From Aeromicrobium wangtongii (GTDB lineage Bacteria > Actinomycetota > Actinomycetes > Propionibacteriales > Nocardioidaceae), in the NCBI RefSeq assembly GCF_024584515.1, contig NZ_CP102173.1:930001-994000 (forward strand): a DNA stretch of 64,000 nt, in the 5' to 3' direction. Positions 31,331 to 41,721 of this stretch are shown one piece after another (the stretch's first letter is position 1; each line of letters begins with the position of its first letter). The translations under genes were made by a program, and so were the position numbers. The notes below the pieces were generated by a model. That model saw only the letters and a program-made list of their open reading frames with translations, ran no database searches and was not told the origin of the DNA.

Positions 31331-31346
31331 TACTCCCGGGGGAGTA
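31331..31346. promoter_or_regulatory. Second copy of the 16-bp palindrome, upstream of the ABC operon
   Basis: TACTCCC-GG-GGGAGTA, identical to 29472-29487 including the flanking G and GT (19 identical bases). It starts 6 nt after the response-regulator stop and is about 98 bp before ATG 31437. Confidence 0.75.
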
Positions 31347-31436
31347 GTGCAGGACGCGACGCCGGGCGGATTCGGCGGGGCGGCGATCTCGCGACGCTGG
31401 ACAGGTACCCAGCCGCCGACGTCCGAGGAGGACCCC

Positions 31437-31688
31437 ATGCTGACCCAGCTCTTGACCAACGACCATGGTTACGACGGCCCCGGGCCGTGGTGGCCGCTCT
31501 TTCCGCTCATGTGGTTCGCGTTCTTCATCCTCGCGGCACTGATCTTCATGCGAGCCGGTCGCGCGCGGCGCTCCGGCCACGGCCGGTGCGCGGGCGAGGC
31601 CAGGCTCGCCGAGCGGTTCGCGACCGGCGAGATCGACGAGTCCGAGTACCGCCAGCGGCTGGCGGTGCTGCGGGAGAAGGACCGATGA
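31437..31688 (+). CDS. Small membrane protein with SHOCT domain
   Basis: An 83-residue protein: short polar start, one strong transmembrane helix (PLMWFAFFILAALIFM, about residues 23-38), a basic patch, then the SHOCT motif (RLAERFATGEIDESEYRQRLAVLRE, about 55-79). SHOCT domains often sit on membrane or oligomerising proteins. ATG 31437 has a good ribosome site (GAGGAGG). Its stop overlaps the ABC ATPase start (ATGA), so it is part of the transporter operon. Confidence 0.85.
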   Translation: MLTQLLTNDHGYDGPGPWWPLFPLMWFAFFILAALIFMRAGRARRSGHGRCAGEARLAERFATGEIDESEYRQRLAVLREKDR

Positions 31689-32593
31689 GCGGCGACGCAG
31701 CCGTCGAGGTCCGCGACCTGACCAAGCGCTACCGGGGGACCGCGGCTGTCGACGGCGTCAGCCTGACCGTGCGTCCGGGCGAGGTCTACGGGTTCCTCGG
31801 CCCCAACGGTGCCGGCAAGACCACGACGCTGCGGATGCTGCTGGGTCTGGTCCGCCCGACCAGCGGGCGCATCGCGGTGCTCGGCTGCGCGCCTGGAGCG
31901 CCCGAGGCGCTGGCCCGGACCGGGTCGATGATCGAGGGGCCCGCGTTCTACCCGTTCCTGTCCGGTCGGCAGAACCTGAGGGTCGTGGCGCGGTACGCCG
32001 CAGCCCCCGCCAGCCGCATCGACCACGCACTGAGGGCCGTCGACCTGGCGGATCGGGGCGACGACGGGTTCTCGACGTACTCGCTGGGGATGAAGCAGCG
32101 GCTGGGGGTGGCCGCGGCGTTGCTCAAGGAGCCGGATCTCGTGGTGCTGGACGAGCCCACCAACGGGCTGGACCCCGCCGGCATGCGGGACATGCGCGCG
32201 CTCATCCGCCGCCTCGGTGACGACGGCTGCACCGTGATCCTGTCGAGCCACATGCTGGCGGACGTGCAGCAGGTCTGTGACCGTGTCGGCGTCATCGACG
32301 CCGGACGGATCGTCGCGGACAGCAGCGTCGAGGACCTGCGGGGCGACGGTGAGCTCGTCATCCGGGCGGCCCCGGCCGATGTCGTGCGGTCGACGCTGGA
32401 GGGCCTGCCGTTCGTCCAGGCGGTCAGGTCCCTCGGCGACGGCCACGGGGTGCGGGTCGACGAGACCCGCACCGGCGACGTGACCCGCGCCCTCGTCCTG
32501 GCGGGGGCGGACGTCCGTGAGGTGCGCCGGGTCGACCGGCAGCTGGAGGACGTGTTCCTCGAGCTGACGACCGGGGCGGGCTCCGATGCGTGA
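31685..32593 (+). CDS. ABC transporter ATP-binding protein
   Basis: A 302-residue ATPase of the multidrug/bacitracin type. Walker A is GPNGAGKTTT (about residue 41-50), signature YSLGMKQRLGVA (about 136; the usual LSGG is replaced by YSLG), Walker B VVLDEPTNGLDP (about 156), H-loop LSSHM. The C-terminal 80 residues are the usual accessory region of this class. It is coupled to both neighbours and works with the permease at 32586. Confidence 0.93.
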   Translation: MSGDAAVEVRDLTKRYRGTAAVDGVSLTVRPGEVYGFLGPNGAGKTTTLRMLLGLVRPTSGRIAVLGCAPGAPEALARTGSMIEGPAFYPFLSGRQNLRVVARYAAAPASRIDHALRAVDLADRGDDGFSTYSLGMKQRLGVAAALLKEPDLVVLDEPTNGLDPAGMRDMRALIRRLGDDGCTVILSSHMLADVQQVCDRVGVIDAGRIVADSSVEDLRGDGELVIRAAPADVVRSTLEGLPFVQAVRSLGDGHGVRVDETRTGDVTRALVLAGADVREVRRVDRQLEDVFLELTTGAGSDA

Positions 32594-33443
32594 CGTCGCC
32601 GCGGTCGCCGGGGCCGAGCTGTTCAAGCTCGTGCGCAGACCCGCGGCGTGGACCCTGCTGGCAGCGGCAGCCGTGCTGAACCAGGTCTTCGGGTACCTCA
32701 TCCCGTACCTGGCCTATTCCGGCGGCGGCTCCGGGCCCATGGAGGGCGCGCCCCGGGCGTCGGTCCTGGCCAGCACGCTGCCCGACCAGCTCGTGGCCAG
32801 CACCCTCGGTGGGTTCCCGGTGTTCGCGGGGGCGTTGGCCCTTGTGCTGGGTGCGCTGGTGCTCGGCAGCGAGCACGGGTGGGGGACCGTCAAGACAATA
32901 TTGACGCAGCGCCCGGGACGCACGGCCGTGATCACGGGGCAGGGCGTCGCGCTCGCGGTCTCGCTCGGCGTCGCGGTGCTGGTGCTGTTCGCGCTCGGCG
33001 CCGTCAGCTCGACCGCGATCGCGCTGGCCGAGGACCGGTCCGCCGCACTGCCCCCGGCGGCGGACCTCCTGGCCGGGTACGGCGCAGGCGTCGCGATCAT
33101 GTGGATGTGGGCCGCCCTCGGCGGCGTGCTGGCGGTCGTCCTGCGCGGGGTGGCCCTTCCCGTGGGGCTCGGCGTGGTGTGGGTGCTGGGCGTCGAGAAC
33201 CTGGTCGCCGGGGTCGCCGGCTCCGTCCTGAGCTCGCTGGCGCCGCTGCGCGACGTGCTGCCGGGCATCAACGCCGGCTCGCTGGCCGCTGCCGTGATGC
33301 CGGGGCGGCCGGCCGGTGTCGACAGCCCGCCGGGCATCAACACCGACGTCGCGGACGGCCGGGCCCTGCTGACCGTGGCGACCTACATCGTGATCTGCCT
33401 CGCGGTGACGACGTGGACCTTCCGTCGCACCGACGTCTCCTAG
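32586..33443 (+). CDS. ABC-2-type transporter permease
   Basis: A 285-residue membrane protein with about six hydrophobic helices; its frame overlaps the ATPase by 8 bases. EHGWGTVKTILTQRPGR after helix 2 is the cytoplasmic coupling segment typical of ABC-2 permeases. With the ATPase, SHOCT protein and two-component system it resembles antimicrobial-peptide or cell-envelope stress export modules, but the substrate is unknown. Confidence 0.88.
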   Translation: MRDVAAVAGAELFKLVRRPAAWTLLAAAAVLNQVFGYLIPYLAYSGGGSGPMEGAPRASVLASTLPDQLVASTLGGFPVFAGALALVLGALVLGSEHGWGTVKTILTQRPGRTAVITGQGVALAVSLGVAVLVLFALGAVSSTAIALAEDRSAALPPAADLLAGYGAGVAIMWMWAALGGVLAVVLRGVALPVGLGVVWVLGVENLVAGVAGSVLSSLAPLRDVLPGINAGSLAAAVMPGRPAGVDSPPGINTDVADGRALLTVATYIVICLAVTTWTFRRTDVS

Positions 33444-33511
33444 GACCGGCCGCGGTGCGTCACCGGAATCTCAGCGCTCGACCGTCGCGAGGCGCGGGTG
33501 GTGGGCCCCGA

Positions 33512-33517
33512 TAAACT
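33512..33517 (+). promoter_or_regulatory. -10 box before the mec-cysO-cysM operon
   Basis: TAAACT ends 6 nt before GTG 33524, so the operon mRNA is probably leaderless. No good -35 is visible. Confidence 0.45.
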
Positions 33518-33523
33518 CGGCGG

Positions 33524-33946
33524 GTGCTGACCATCGACCGGGCCATCCATGACGCGATCATCGCCCATGCGCGCCGCGACCATCCTGACGAGGCGTGCGG
33601 CGTCGTCGCCGGCCCGATCGGCTCGGACGTGCCGACCCGCTTCGTCCCGATGCTGAACGCGGCGATGTCGCCGACGTTCTACGAGTTCGACTCCGGCGAC
33701 CTGCTCGCGCTGTACCGCGAGATGGACGACAACGACGAGGAACCGGTCGTGGTCTACCACTCCCACACGTCGACCGAGGCCTATCCCTCGCGCACCGACA
33801 TCGATCTCGCCGGCGAGCCCGGCGCCCACTACGTCCTGGTCTCGACGCGCGACGGCGCCGACGAAAGCGGTCCGGTCGACTTCCGGTCGTACCGGATCGT
33901 CGACGGTGTCGTGACTGAGGAAGAAGTTCGCGTCGTCGACGCTTGA
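33524..33946 (+). CDS. mec: JAMM/M67-family metallopeptidase (Mec-like)
   Basis: A 140-residue JAMM peptidase. The metal motif is HSHTSTEAYPSRTDID (HxH with the distal Ser and Asp, about residues 79-94) with the upstream catalytic Glu in HPDEACGVV. In M. tuberculosis Mec releases cysteine from the CysO-cysteine adduct. Here it stands directly before cysO and cysM, so the same role is expected; it may also trim the three residues after the CysO Gly-Gly. Confidence 0.93.
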   Translation: MLTIDRAIHDAIIAHARRDHPDEACGVVAGPIGSDVPTRFVPMLNAAMSPTFYEFDSGDLLALYREMDDNDEEPVVVYHSHTSTEAYPSRTDIDLAGEPGAHYVLVSTRDGADESGPVDFRSYRIVDGVVTEEEVRVVDA

Positions 33947-33998
33947 TACTGAGTAGAACCCCCGAACACCCGAGCCCCGAACAGAAGGCAGAGCACTG

Positions 33999-35238
<1,240 letters not shown>

Positions 35239-35247
35239 GTTGGGCGG

Positions 35248-36273
35248 TCAGGCCTCGACCCGGGCGCGTTGCTGGCGCAGGGTCGGCACGACCAGCAGCA
35301 CGAGTCCGAGCACCAGCCACGCGACCATGACGAGCACAGGACCGCGCACGCCGGCGTCGTCGAAGTAGACGATGCCGCGGATCGCGCTGGTCCCCGCCCC
35401 GGGTGGCAGCCACGGGCCGATGGCGCTGAAGAACGGCGGCAGCAGATTGGTCGGGAACGCGCCGCCCGCGCTCGGATTGCCCAGCACCACGAACAGCACG
35501 ATCGCCACTCCGATCCCGAGCACGCCGAGCCACGCCTCGCACCCGAGGGTGAACACGGTCACGCCGAGGACCAGCAGGGTGCCGAATGCGGCGAGCGGCC
35601 AGAAGCCATGGTCGAGCGCGTTCAGCCACGGCCCGACGATCCAGGCGCCGCCCAGACCGGACAGCACCGAGTAGACCACGATCCGCGCGAGCCGGATGCC
35701 CAGTCGGCGCATGGTCGGCAGCCGCTCACCCTCGGTGATGCCCAGGATGGACGCCGCGAGGTAGCCGCCGACGACCCAGCCCACCGCGAGGTAGAAGGCA
35801 CTCAGCCCGAGGTCGTCGCCCTTGCCGGCGGGGATGACGTCGGAGGTCTCGACCGGGAGCCGCTGCTCCGCGGCCACCCCCTTGACGACCTTCTCGACCG
35901 CCTCGGACAACGATGACCCGTCCGCGCTCGCGACGAGCAGCTGGTAGCCCTGCTCGCCGATGACCAGGACCGCACCCACCGAGCGGTCCTTCAGCTTGCG
36001 GCGGCCCTCCGCCTCGTCCTTGACGACGGTGGCCTTCAGCGGCTTGTCGTCCAGTCCGTTCAGCGTCCGGGCCAGCTCGCGGGCGGGCTGGTCCGGTGCC
36101 CCGGCGGGCGGGGCGACCGCGATCGGCACCTTGTGGGGCGTGGGGCTGTGGAAGGCCCCGACATAGCTCGCGGTGAAGCCCAGCTGGATCAGCAGGACGC
36201 CGATCAGCAGGACGACCGGGCTGAGCGTGGGGCCGATGGAGAAGGACGACGGCTCGTTGGTGGACTCAGGCAC
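35248..36273 (-). CDS. DUF3533/ABC-2-like membrane protein
   Basis: A 341-residue membrane protein: one N-terminal helix (about 18-40), an extracytoplasmic domain (about 45-150) and five to six C-terminal helices (from about 155). This is the topology of YhgE/Pip and DUF3533 (SNG1-like) proteins, distant ABC-2 relatives without an ATPase. The function is unknown. Its start at 36273 is divergent from prs. It has no counterpart at this spot in the mycobacterial order. Confidence 0.8.
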   Translation of the reverse strand: MPESTNEPSSFSIGPTLSPVVLLIGVLLIQLGFTASYVGAFHSPTPHKVPIAVAPPAGAPDQPARELARTLNGLDDKPLKATVVKDEAEGRRKLKDRSVGAVLVIGEQGYQLLVASADGSSLSEAVEKVVKGVAAEQRLPVETSDVIPAGKGDDLGLSAFYLAVGWVVGGYLAASILGITEGERLPTMRRLGIRLARIVVYSVLSGLGGAWIVGPWLNALDHGFWPLAAFGTLLVLGVTVFTLGCEAWLGVLGIGVAIVLFVVLGNPSAGGAFPTNLLPPFFSAIGPWLPPGAGTSAIRGIVYFDDAGVRGPVLVMVAWLVLGLVLLVVPTLRQQRARVEA

Positions 36274-36419
36274 GGGTCAGATCCTTCGTTGGGGCCCTGG
36301 AAGTCGGACGTTACTCGCGAGCGTCCCGGCCGACCCGGGACCAAGGTCGCTAACTCGCGGGCCCCCTGCGGGACCGAGTGGGGCGCTACGACCGGGTGCG
36401 GCGAGCGGCCGGGCTCGGC

Positions 36420-36425
36420 TACTCT
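36420..36425 (+). promoter_or_regulatory. -10 box giving a leaderless prs mRNA
   Basis: TACTCT ends 7 nt before GTG 36433. Confidence 0.4.
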
Positions 36426-36432
36426 CGACCAC

Positions 36433-37410
36433 GTGAGCCAGATCGTGGTCTTCTCCGGAAGCGCGCACCGTCCCCTTGCCGAGAAGATCTGTTCGGAGCT
36501 GGGGCAGCCTCTGTCGCGATCCGAGACCGTGCGGTTCAGCAATGACTGCCTGCAGGTGCAGCTGCTGGCGAACTGCCGCAAGAAGGATGTCTTCATCATC
36601 CAGCCGCTGGTGCCGCCGACGCAGGACCACCTGATGGAGCTGCTGCTGATGATCGACGCCGCGCGCGGTGCGAGCGCCGACTCGGTGACCGCGGTCATCC
36701 CGCACTACGCCTATGCGCGCTCGGACAAGAAGGACGCCTCGCGCATCTCGATCGGCGGGCGTCTCGTGGCGGACATGCTGACGACCGCCGGCGCCGCGCG
36801 GGTGGTGACCATGACGCTGCACGCGCCCCAGGTGCACGGCTTCTTCAGCGTCCCGGTGGACCACCTGACCGCGATCGGTGAGCTCGCCGACCACTACCGC
36901 AACCGTGACCTCACCGACACGGTCGTCGTCTCCCCAGACCTGGGCAATGCCAAGACCGCCTCGCTGTTCGCCCGTCTGCTGGGCATCCCCGTCGCGGCGG
37001 GCAGCAAGCAGCGCCAGGCCGACGACAAGGTCGTGATCGACGCGATCGTCGGTGACGTGGCCGGCAAGAAGGCCATCGTGCTCGACGACGAGATCGCGAC
37101 CGGTGGATCGATCATCGAGCTCATGAACAAGCTCGGCGAGGAAGGCTGCACCGAGGCCTCGGTCGCCTGCACCCACGGCCTGTTCACCGGCAACGCCGTC
37201 GAGCGGCTCCGCGGGCATCCGGCCATCACCGAGGTCGTGACGACCGACACCGTGCCGCCGCCGGCGGACTGGCCCGAGCTGCAGGTGCGCTCGGTCGCGG
37301 CGCTGTTCGCCGAGGCGATCGCCCGCATCCACGCCGGCGAGTCGGTGTCATCGCTGTTCGACGGCGTCGACCCCGCGCACGCGCCGCCGCAGGCCAAGCT
37401 GCCGCTCTGA
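36433..37410 (+). CDS. prs: Ribose-phosphate pyrophosphokinase, divergent form
   Basis: A 325-residue PRPP synthetase-family protein. It keeps the ATP/Mg region [21 protein letters not shown] (about residues 94-115), [13 protein letters not shown] with the metal histidine, and a PRPP loop [12 protein letters not shown] (about 217-228). It departs from the usual bacterial form in several blocks, for example [28 protein letters not shown] in place of the common SPDAGGVxRA, and EIATGG in place of MIDTGG. The catalytic outline is intact. The standard prs is usually beside glmU, so this may be a second copy; start GTG 36433. Confidence 0.85.
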   Translation: MSQIVVFSGSAHRPLAEKICSELGQPLSRSETVRFSNDCLQVQLLANCRKKDVFIIQPLVPPTQDHLMELLLMIDAARGASADSVTAVIPHYAYARSDKKDASRISIGGRLVADMLTTAGAARVVTMTLHAPQVHGFFSVPVDHLTAIGELADHYRNRDLTDTVVVSPDLGNAKTASLFARLLGIPVAAGSKQRQADDKVVIDAIVGDVAGKKAIVLDDEIATGGSIIELMNKLGEEGCTEASVACTHGLFTGNAVERLRGHPAITEVVTTDTVPPPADWPELQVRSVAALFAEAIARIHAGESVSSLFDGVDPAHAPPQAKLPL

Positions 37411-37475
37411 GCGTGGGACGCCGCCCGCCGGTGTGATCTTTGGCCCGTTCACTTTCCCGCAACACCGCGGACCCG

Positions 37476-37481
37476 TAGGCT
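37476..37481 (+). promoter_or_regulatory. -10 box of murI
   Basis: TAGGCT ends 8 nt before GTG 37490; the mRNA is probably leaderless or nearly so. Confidence 0.45.
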
Positions 37482-37489
37482 TTTTCGTT

Positions 37490-38314
37490 GTGGACGCACC
37501 CATCGGCATCTTCGACTCCGGCTTCGGTGGGTTGACCGTTGCCCGAGCCGTGCTCGACCAGCTGCCGCACGAGCCGGTGCTCTACCTGGGCGACACCGCC
37601 CGCCAGCCCTACGGCCCCAAGCCGATCTCCGAGGTGCGCGAGTACGCGCTGGAGTGCCTCGACCACCTCGTGGCCCAGGGCGTCAAGACGCTGGTCATCG
37701 CCTGCAACTCGGCCAGCGCCGCGGTGCTGCGGGACGCCCGTGAACGCTACGACGTCCCGGTCGTCGAGGTCATCGTCCCCGCCACCCGTCGTGCCGTGAG
37801 CGCCACGCGCAACGGCACGGTCGGAGTCATCTGCACAGAGGCCACCGCGACGTCGCGGGCCTACGACGACGCCTTCGCCGCCAATCCGGGCATCTCGCTG
37901 CACACACGTGCCTGCCCGCGCTTCGTCGAGCTCGTCGAGCAGGGGGTCACCAGCGGACCCGAGCTGCTGGCCGCCGCGGAGAACTACCTGCAGCCGCTGA
38001 TCGACCTGCGGGTCGACACCCTGGTGCTGGGCTGCACGCACTATCCGCTGCTGACCGGCGTGCTGTCGTACGTCATGGGCGACGGCGTCACGTTGGTCTC
38101 CAGCGCCGAGGAGACCGCCAAGGACGTGTACCGGCTGCTCGTGCGTGAGGGCCTGGAGCGGGACGCCGCCCTGCCGGCGCCTCAGCACCGATTCCTGACC
38201 ACCGGCCGTCCCGAGGAGTTCGCCGTGCTGGGGCGTCGTTTCCTGGGCCCCGAGATCGTCGCCGCGGAGCAGTTCTCGCATCCCGCGTCGGTGACGATCG
38301 GCGGCCGACCGTGA
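37490..38314 (+). CDS. murI: Glutamate racemase
   Basis: A 274-residue cofactor-independent racemase that supplies D-glutamate for peptidoglycan. The two catalytic cysteines are in VIACNSASA (near residue 73) and LGCTHYPLL (near 184); the N-terminal [15 protein letters not shown] is diagnostic. GTG 37490 gives the usual N-terminus ([11 protein letters not shown]). The stop overlaps the next start by 4 bases, and the order murI-MBL-rph-rdgB is conserved with mycobacteria. Confidence 0.97.
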   Translation: MDAPIGIFDSGFGGLTVARAVLDQLPHEPVLYLGDTARQPYGPKPISEVREYALECLDHLVAQGVKTLVIACNSASAAVLRDARERYDVPVVEVIVPATRRAVSATRNGTVGVICTEATATSRAYDDAFAANPGISLHTRACPRFVELVEQGVTSGPELLAAAENYLQPLIDLRVDTLVLGCTHYPLLTGVLSYVMGDGVTLVSSAEETAKDVYRLLVREGLERDAALPAPQHRFLTTGRPEEFAVLGRRFLGPEIVAAEQFSHPASVTIGGRP

Positions 38315-39072
38315 AGCTGACCGTCATCGGCTGCGCCGGATCATTCGCCGGCCCCGACTCTCCCGCGAGCTGCTACCTCGTGGAGGCTCCGTTCGAGGGG
38401 CGCTCCTACCGGCTGCTGGTCGACCTCGGCAGCGGCGCGTTCGGCCCTTTGCAGCGCCACAGCACCATCCGCGACATCGACGCGATCGCGTTGTCACACC
38501 TGCACGCCGATCACTGCTTCGACATGTCCGGGTTCTACGTCGTCAGCCGGTACCACCCCGACGGCGCGTTCGACCCGATCCCGGTGCTGGCGCCGGAGGG
38601 TGCGGGCGAGTTCCTGGCGGCTGCCTACGGCTCGGGCGAGAACGCCGGGATGCTCCAGCAGTTCGACTTCAGGGCCTGGCAGGACGGCGGCACGGTGCAG
38701 CTGGGCCCGTTCAGCGTCACGTCGGTGCGGGTCAACCACCCCGTGCCGGCCTTCGCGATCCGGATCACGTCCTCGGCCGGCACGCTGGTGTACTCCGGCG
38801 ACACCGGGCGGTCCGAGGCGCTCGCCGAGCTCGCCGAGGGCGCCGACCTGTTCCTGTGCGAGGCCTCCTTCGTCGAGTCGGCGAACAATCCGCCGGACCT
38901 GCACCTGACCGGTGCCGAGGCTGGCAGCTACGCCGCGCGGGGATCGGTGGGCCGGCTGCTGGTCACCCACATCCCCAGCTGGACGGACCCGAACGAGGTC
39001 GAGGCCGACGTCAAGAGCACGTGGGACGGGTCGTTCGAGCTGGTCGCCGCCGGGTCCACGTACGAGCTCTGA
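38311..39072 (+). CDS. MBL-fold metallo-hydrolase (Rv1339-like)
   Basis: A 253-residue metallo-beta-lactamase-fold protein. The metal motif is [11 protein letters not shown] (about residues 62-72), a second metal histidine is in [11 protein letters not shown] and the bridging Asp in [17 protein letters not shown] is the last. It resembles the RNase Z/cyclic-nucleotide phosphodiesterase-like family; M. tuberculosis Rv1339 at the same place is reported to lower cAMP. The start is GTG 38311. Confidence 0.9.
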   Translation: MKLTVIGCAGSFAGPDSPASCYLVEAPFEGRSYRLLVDLGSGAFGPLQRHSTIRDIDAIALSHLHADHCFDMSGFYVVSRYHPDGAFDPIPVLAPEGAGEFLAAAYGSGENAGMLQQFDFRAWQDGGTVQLGPFSVTSVRVNHPVPAFAIRITSSAGTLVYSGDTGRSEALAELAEGADLFLCEASFVESANNPPDLHLTGAEAGSYAARGSVGRLLVTHIPSWTDPNEVEADVKSTWDGSFELVAAGSTYEL

Positions 39073-39081
39073 GCCGGCCGA

Positions 39082-39087
39082 TAGGCT
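39082..39087 (+). promoter_or_regulatory. -10 box giving a leaderless rph mRNA
   Basis: TAGGCT ends 6 nt before ATG 39094. Confidence 0.45.
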
Positions 39088-39093
39088 CGCGGC

Positions 39094-39813
39094 ATGACCC
39101 GCGAAGACGGCCGCAGCGCCGATCAGCTCCGTCCTGTGACGATCACCCGCAACTGGCTCGACCACGCCCAGGGCTCGTGCCTGATCGAGTTCGGCAAGAC
39201 CAAGGTGCTGTGCGCCGCGAGCGCCAGTGAGGGCGTGCCGCGCTGGCGCAAGGGATCGGGTCTCGGCTGGGTCACCGCCGAGTACGCGATGCTCCCGCAG
39301 GCGACACACGACCGCTCCGCCCGCGAGTCGGTCAAGGGCCGCATCGGCGGACGCACCCACGAGATCTCCCGCCTCGTCGGCCGTTCGCTGCGGATGGCCA
39401 TCGACTACAAGGCGCTGGGTGAGAACACCATCACGATCGACTGCGACGTGCTGCAGGCCGATGGCGGCACCCGCACCGCCGCGATCACCGGCGCGTACGT
39501 CGCCCTGGCCGACGCCGTCGAGCACCTGCGCGGCAAGGGCGCGCTGGTCGGCGAGCCGCTGGTCGAGTCCGTCGCGGCCATCAGCGTCGGCATCATCGAC
39601 GGCGTGCCGCTGCTCGACCTGCCGTACGTCGAGGACGTCCGCGCGGAGACCGACATGAACGTCGTGATGACCGGATCGGGCAAGTTCGTGGAGGTCCAGG
39701 GCACGGCCGAGGGTGCACCGTTCGACAAGGCCGAGCTCGACGCGCTGCTCGAGCTGGCGGCGAAGGGCTGCGTCGACCTGACCCGCCTGCAGAACGAGGC
39801 ACTCGGCCGGTGA
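39094..39813 (+). CDS. rph: Ribonuclease PH
   Basis: A 239-residue phosphorolytic 3'-5' exonuclease that trims tRNA 3' ends. Family blocks: [51 protein letters not shown] segment (about 88-103), [25 protein letters not shown] and GTAEGAPF. The length is normal. Its stop overlaps the rdgB start by 4 bases. Confidence 0.97.
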   Translation: MTREDGRSADQLRPVTITRNWLDHAQGSCLIEFGKTKVLCAASASEGVPRWRKGSGLGWVTAEYAMLPQATHDRSARESVKGRIGGRTHEISRLVGRSLRMAIDYKALGENTITIDCDVLQADGGTRTAAITGAYVALADAVEHLRGKGALVGEPLVESVAAISVGIIDGVPLLDLPYVEDVRAETDMNVVMTGSGKFVEVQGTAEGAPFDKAELDALLELAAKGCVDLTRLQNEALGR

Positions 39814-40427
39814 GCGCACCCCGTGTGGTCCTCGCGTCCAACAACGCCAAGAAGCTCGCCGAGCTGCGTCGCATCCTGGAGCCGCTGGTCCCGGGCATCC
39901 AGGTGCTGGGCCTGGGCGACTTCCCGGCCTACGACGAGCCCGCCGAGACCGAGCCGACCTTCGAGGGCAATGCGCTGATCAAGGCGCGCGCCTGCCTGCA
40001 GGTCACCGGCCTGCCGTCGCTGGCCGACGACTCCGGTCTGTGCGTCGACGCCCTCAACGGGATGCCGGGCGTCCTGTCGGCCCGTTGGTCGGGGGTGCCG
40101 AGGTCCGAGGGCGGCGATGCGGCCAACAACCGGCTGTTGCTGAGCCAGCTGTCCGAGGTCCCGGACGAGCGACGCACCGCGCGCTTCCGCTGCGCCATGG
40201 CGCTGTGCACGCCCGACGGCCGCGAGATCGTCGAGCAGGGCGAGATGACCGGGCGCATCCTGGCCGCGGAGCACGGGGGAGGGGGCTTCGGGTACGACCC
40301 GCTGTTCGCCGCCGACGGATACGACGTGTCGACCGCCGAGCTGCCCCCGGCCGAGAAGGACCGCATCAGCCACCGTGGCAAGGCCCTCACGGCGATGGCC
40401 CCGGTGATCGTCGAGGTGCTCGGCTAG
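39810..40427 (+). CDS. rdgB: dITP/XTP pyrophosphatase (RdgB/HAM1)
   Basis: A 205-residue house-cleaning NTPase that removes ITP, dITP and XTP from nucleotide pools. Signatures: [16 protein letters not shown] with the substrate-binding SNNxx[25 protein letters not shown] (catalytic Asp) and [10 protein letters not shown]. It starts at GTG 39810. Its TAG stop forms a shared CTAG with the stop of the convergent SGNH gene. Confidence 0.97.
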   Translation: MSAPRVVLASNNAKKLAELRRILEPLVPGIQVLGLGDFPAYDEPAETEPTFEGNALIKARACLQVTGLPSLADDSGLCVDALNGMPGVLSARWSGVPRSEGGDAANNRLLLSQLSEVPDERRTARFRCAMALCTPDGREIVEQGEMTGRILAAEHGGGGFGYDPLFAADGYDVSTAELPPAEKDRISHRGKALTAMAPVIVEVLG

Positions 40428-41125
40428 CTCTCGAGGGCGCGGATCACGCGGCGGGCGATCGCGAGGCTGCCGTCGCGGTTGGGGTGGATGCCGTCGACGA
40501 CCCGGTCGGCGGTGAGCGCACCGCTGGTGCTGATGAACTCCATGTCGTGTGCGCGCGCCTCCTCCTGCACGATGCGGGTGATGCGCCGGCCGTTGAGGCG
40601 GTCCATGGGGCCCCACGGCGGGCCGAGCACCAGGATGCGGGTCGTGCTGGGCACGTAGGTGCGCAGCGTCGTGAGGTAGGTGGCGACCGCGTGCCGGATC
40701 TCGGCGTTCGTGGACGGCACGAACCGCCCGTCGACGCACTTGGCCCAGTCGTTGCGGCCGCCCTCGACGATCAGGATTGACGGCGCGTCGCCGGTGAAGG
40801 CGTCCGGGCGGTCGATGAACCGGTTGCCTGAACACCGGTGACCGGGCCGCAGGTAGCCGGAGCCGGACTGGGCGTAGGTGCGCACAGTCGCGTCGAAGTG
40901 GCGGCCCGTGACGCTCCACCAGGCCTGGCCGGGGTCGCCGGGGGTGTTGTTGTACCGGGCGGTGATCGAGTCCCCGACCACCACGATGCCCTGTGGTGCG
41001 ATGGCCGACACGGGCCGGGACTGGCCACCCTGAGCGCCCTGCCAGGCGACGAAGGGTCCCAGCACGAGCGCCAGCACGAAGGCGACGACGAGCGGTCGGC
41101 GCGCCGCGGCTCTGGAGACGGTCAT
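40424..41125 (-). CDS. Secreted or membrane-anchored SGNH/GDSL hydrolase
   Basis: A 233-residue SGNH-fold esterase. The N-terminus has a signal/anchor helix (about residues 10-30). Block I is VVVGDSITARY (nucleophile Ser near residue 52), the block III-like element is VEGGRNDWAK and block V is DGIHPNRDG (catalytic Asp/His near 208-211). The two cysteines in HRCSGN and AKCVDG probably form a disulfide. The substrate is unknown. ATG 41125 was chosen because upstream residues lack signal character. Confidence 0.85.
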   Translation of the reverse strand: MTVSRAAARRPLVVAFVLALVLGPFVAWQGAQGGQSRPVSAIAPQGIVVVGDSITARYNNTPGDPGQAWWSVTGRHFDATVRTYAQSGSGYLRPGHRCSGNRFIDRPDAFTGDAPSILIVEGGRNDWAKCVDGRFVPSTNAEIRHAVATYLTTLRTYVPSTTRILVLGPPWGPMDRLNGRRITRIVQEEARAHDMEFISTSGALTADRVVDGIHPNRDGSLAIARRVIRALES

Positions 41126-41224
41126 GGGGGAAGTACTTTCAAGATGCGAGAGCACGAACTCTACGTCCATCCCCGGGCGGGCAGGCTCAGATGTGACCAA
41201 GACGATCCCAAAGTCCCGTGAAGA

Positions 41225-41252
41225 TCACCCCAAAGGACTACGTGCGGGGTGA
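41225..41252 (-). terminator. Possible weak terminator after trmL
   Basis: A 7-bp inverted repeat (TCACCCC/GGGGTGA) with a 14-base loop lies 3 nt after the trmL stop. No T-run follows on the minus strand. Confidence 0.3.
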
Positions 41253-41255
41253 CTC

Positions 41256-41720
41256 TCAGCCCGGGATGCGGAATCCCTGCTGTCGCCATGCCTCGTACAC
41301 CGCCACCGAGGCGGTGTTGGCCAGGTTCATCGAGCGCCGGCCCGGCAGCATCGGGAGGCGGACGCGCGCCTCGAGGCGAGGGTCCTCCAGCACCTCTGGC
41401 GGCAGCCCGGTCGGCTCGGCGCCGAACATCAGGACGTCCCCGGGCTGGTAGGCGATGTCGGTGTAGACGTGCTCGCCCTTGGCCGTGAAGGCGTAGACCC
41501 GTCCCGGTGCGAGCGCAGCCAGGGCGGTGTCCAGGTCCGGGTGCACCGTCATGACGGCCAGGTCGTGGTAGTCCAGACCGGCCCGCTTGAGCTTGGCCTC
41601 GCTGAGGTCGAAGCCCAGCGGCTCGACCAGGTGCAGCTCCGCGCCGGTCACCGCCGCCAGGCGGATGGCGGCGCCGGTGTTGCCGGCGATGCGGGGTTCG
41701 TGGAACAGGATGCGGAACAT
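41256..41720 (-). CDS. trmL: tRNA (cytidine/uridine-34-2'-O)-methyltransferase TrmL
   Basis: A 154-residue SPOUT methyltransferase that modifies the wobble base of certain tRNA-Leu species. Motifs: FHEPRIAGNTGAAIRLAA at the N-terminus, VLMFGAEPTGLPPEVL (SAM knot) and LPMLPGRRSMNLANTASVAVYEAWRQ at the C-terminus. It lies 1 nt after benE on the same strand. Confidence 0.95.
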   Translation of the reverse strand: MFRILFHEPRIAGNTGAAIRLAAVTGAELHLVEPLGFDLSEAKLKRAGLDYHDLAVMTVHPDLDTALAALAPGRVYAFTAKGEHVYTDIAYQPGDVLMFGAEPTGLPPEVLEDPRLEARVRLPMLPGRRSMNLANTASVAVYEAWRQQGFRIPG

Positions 41721-41721
41721 G

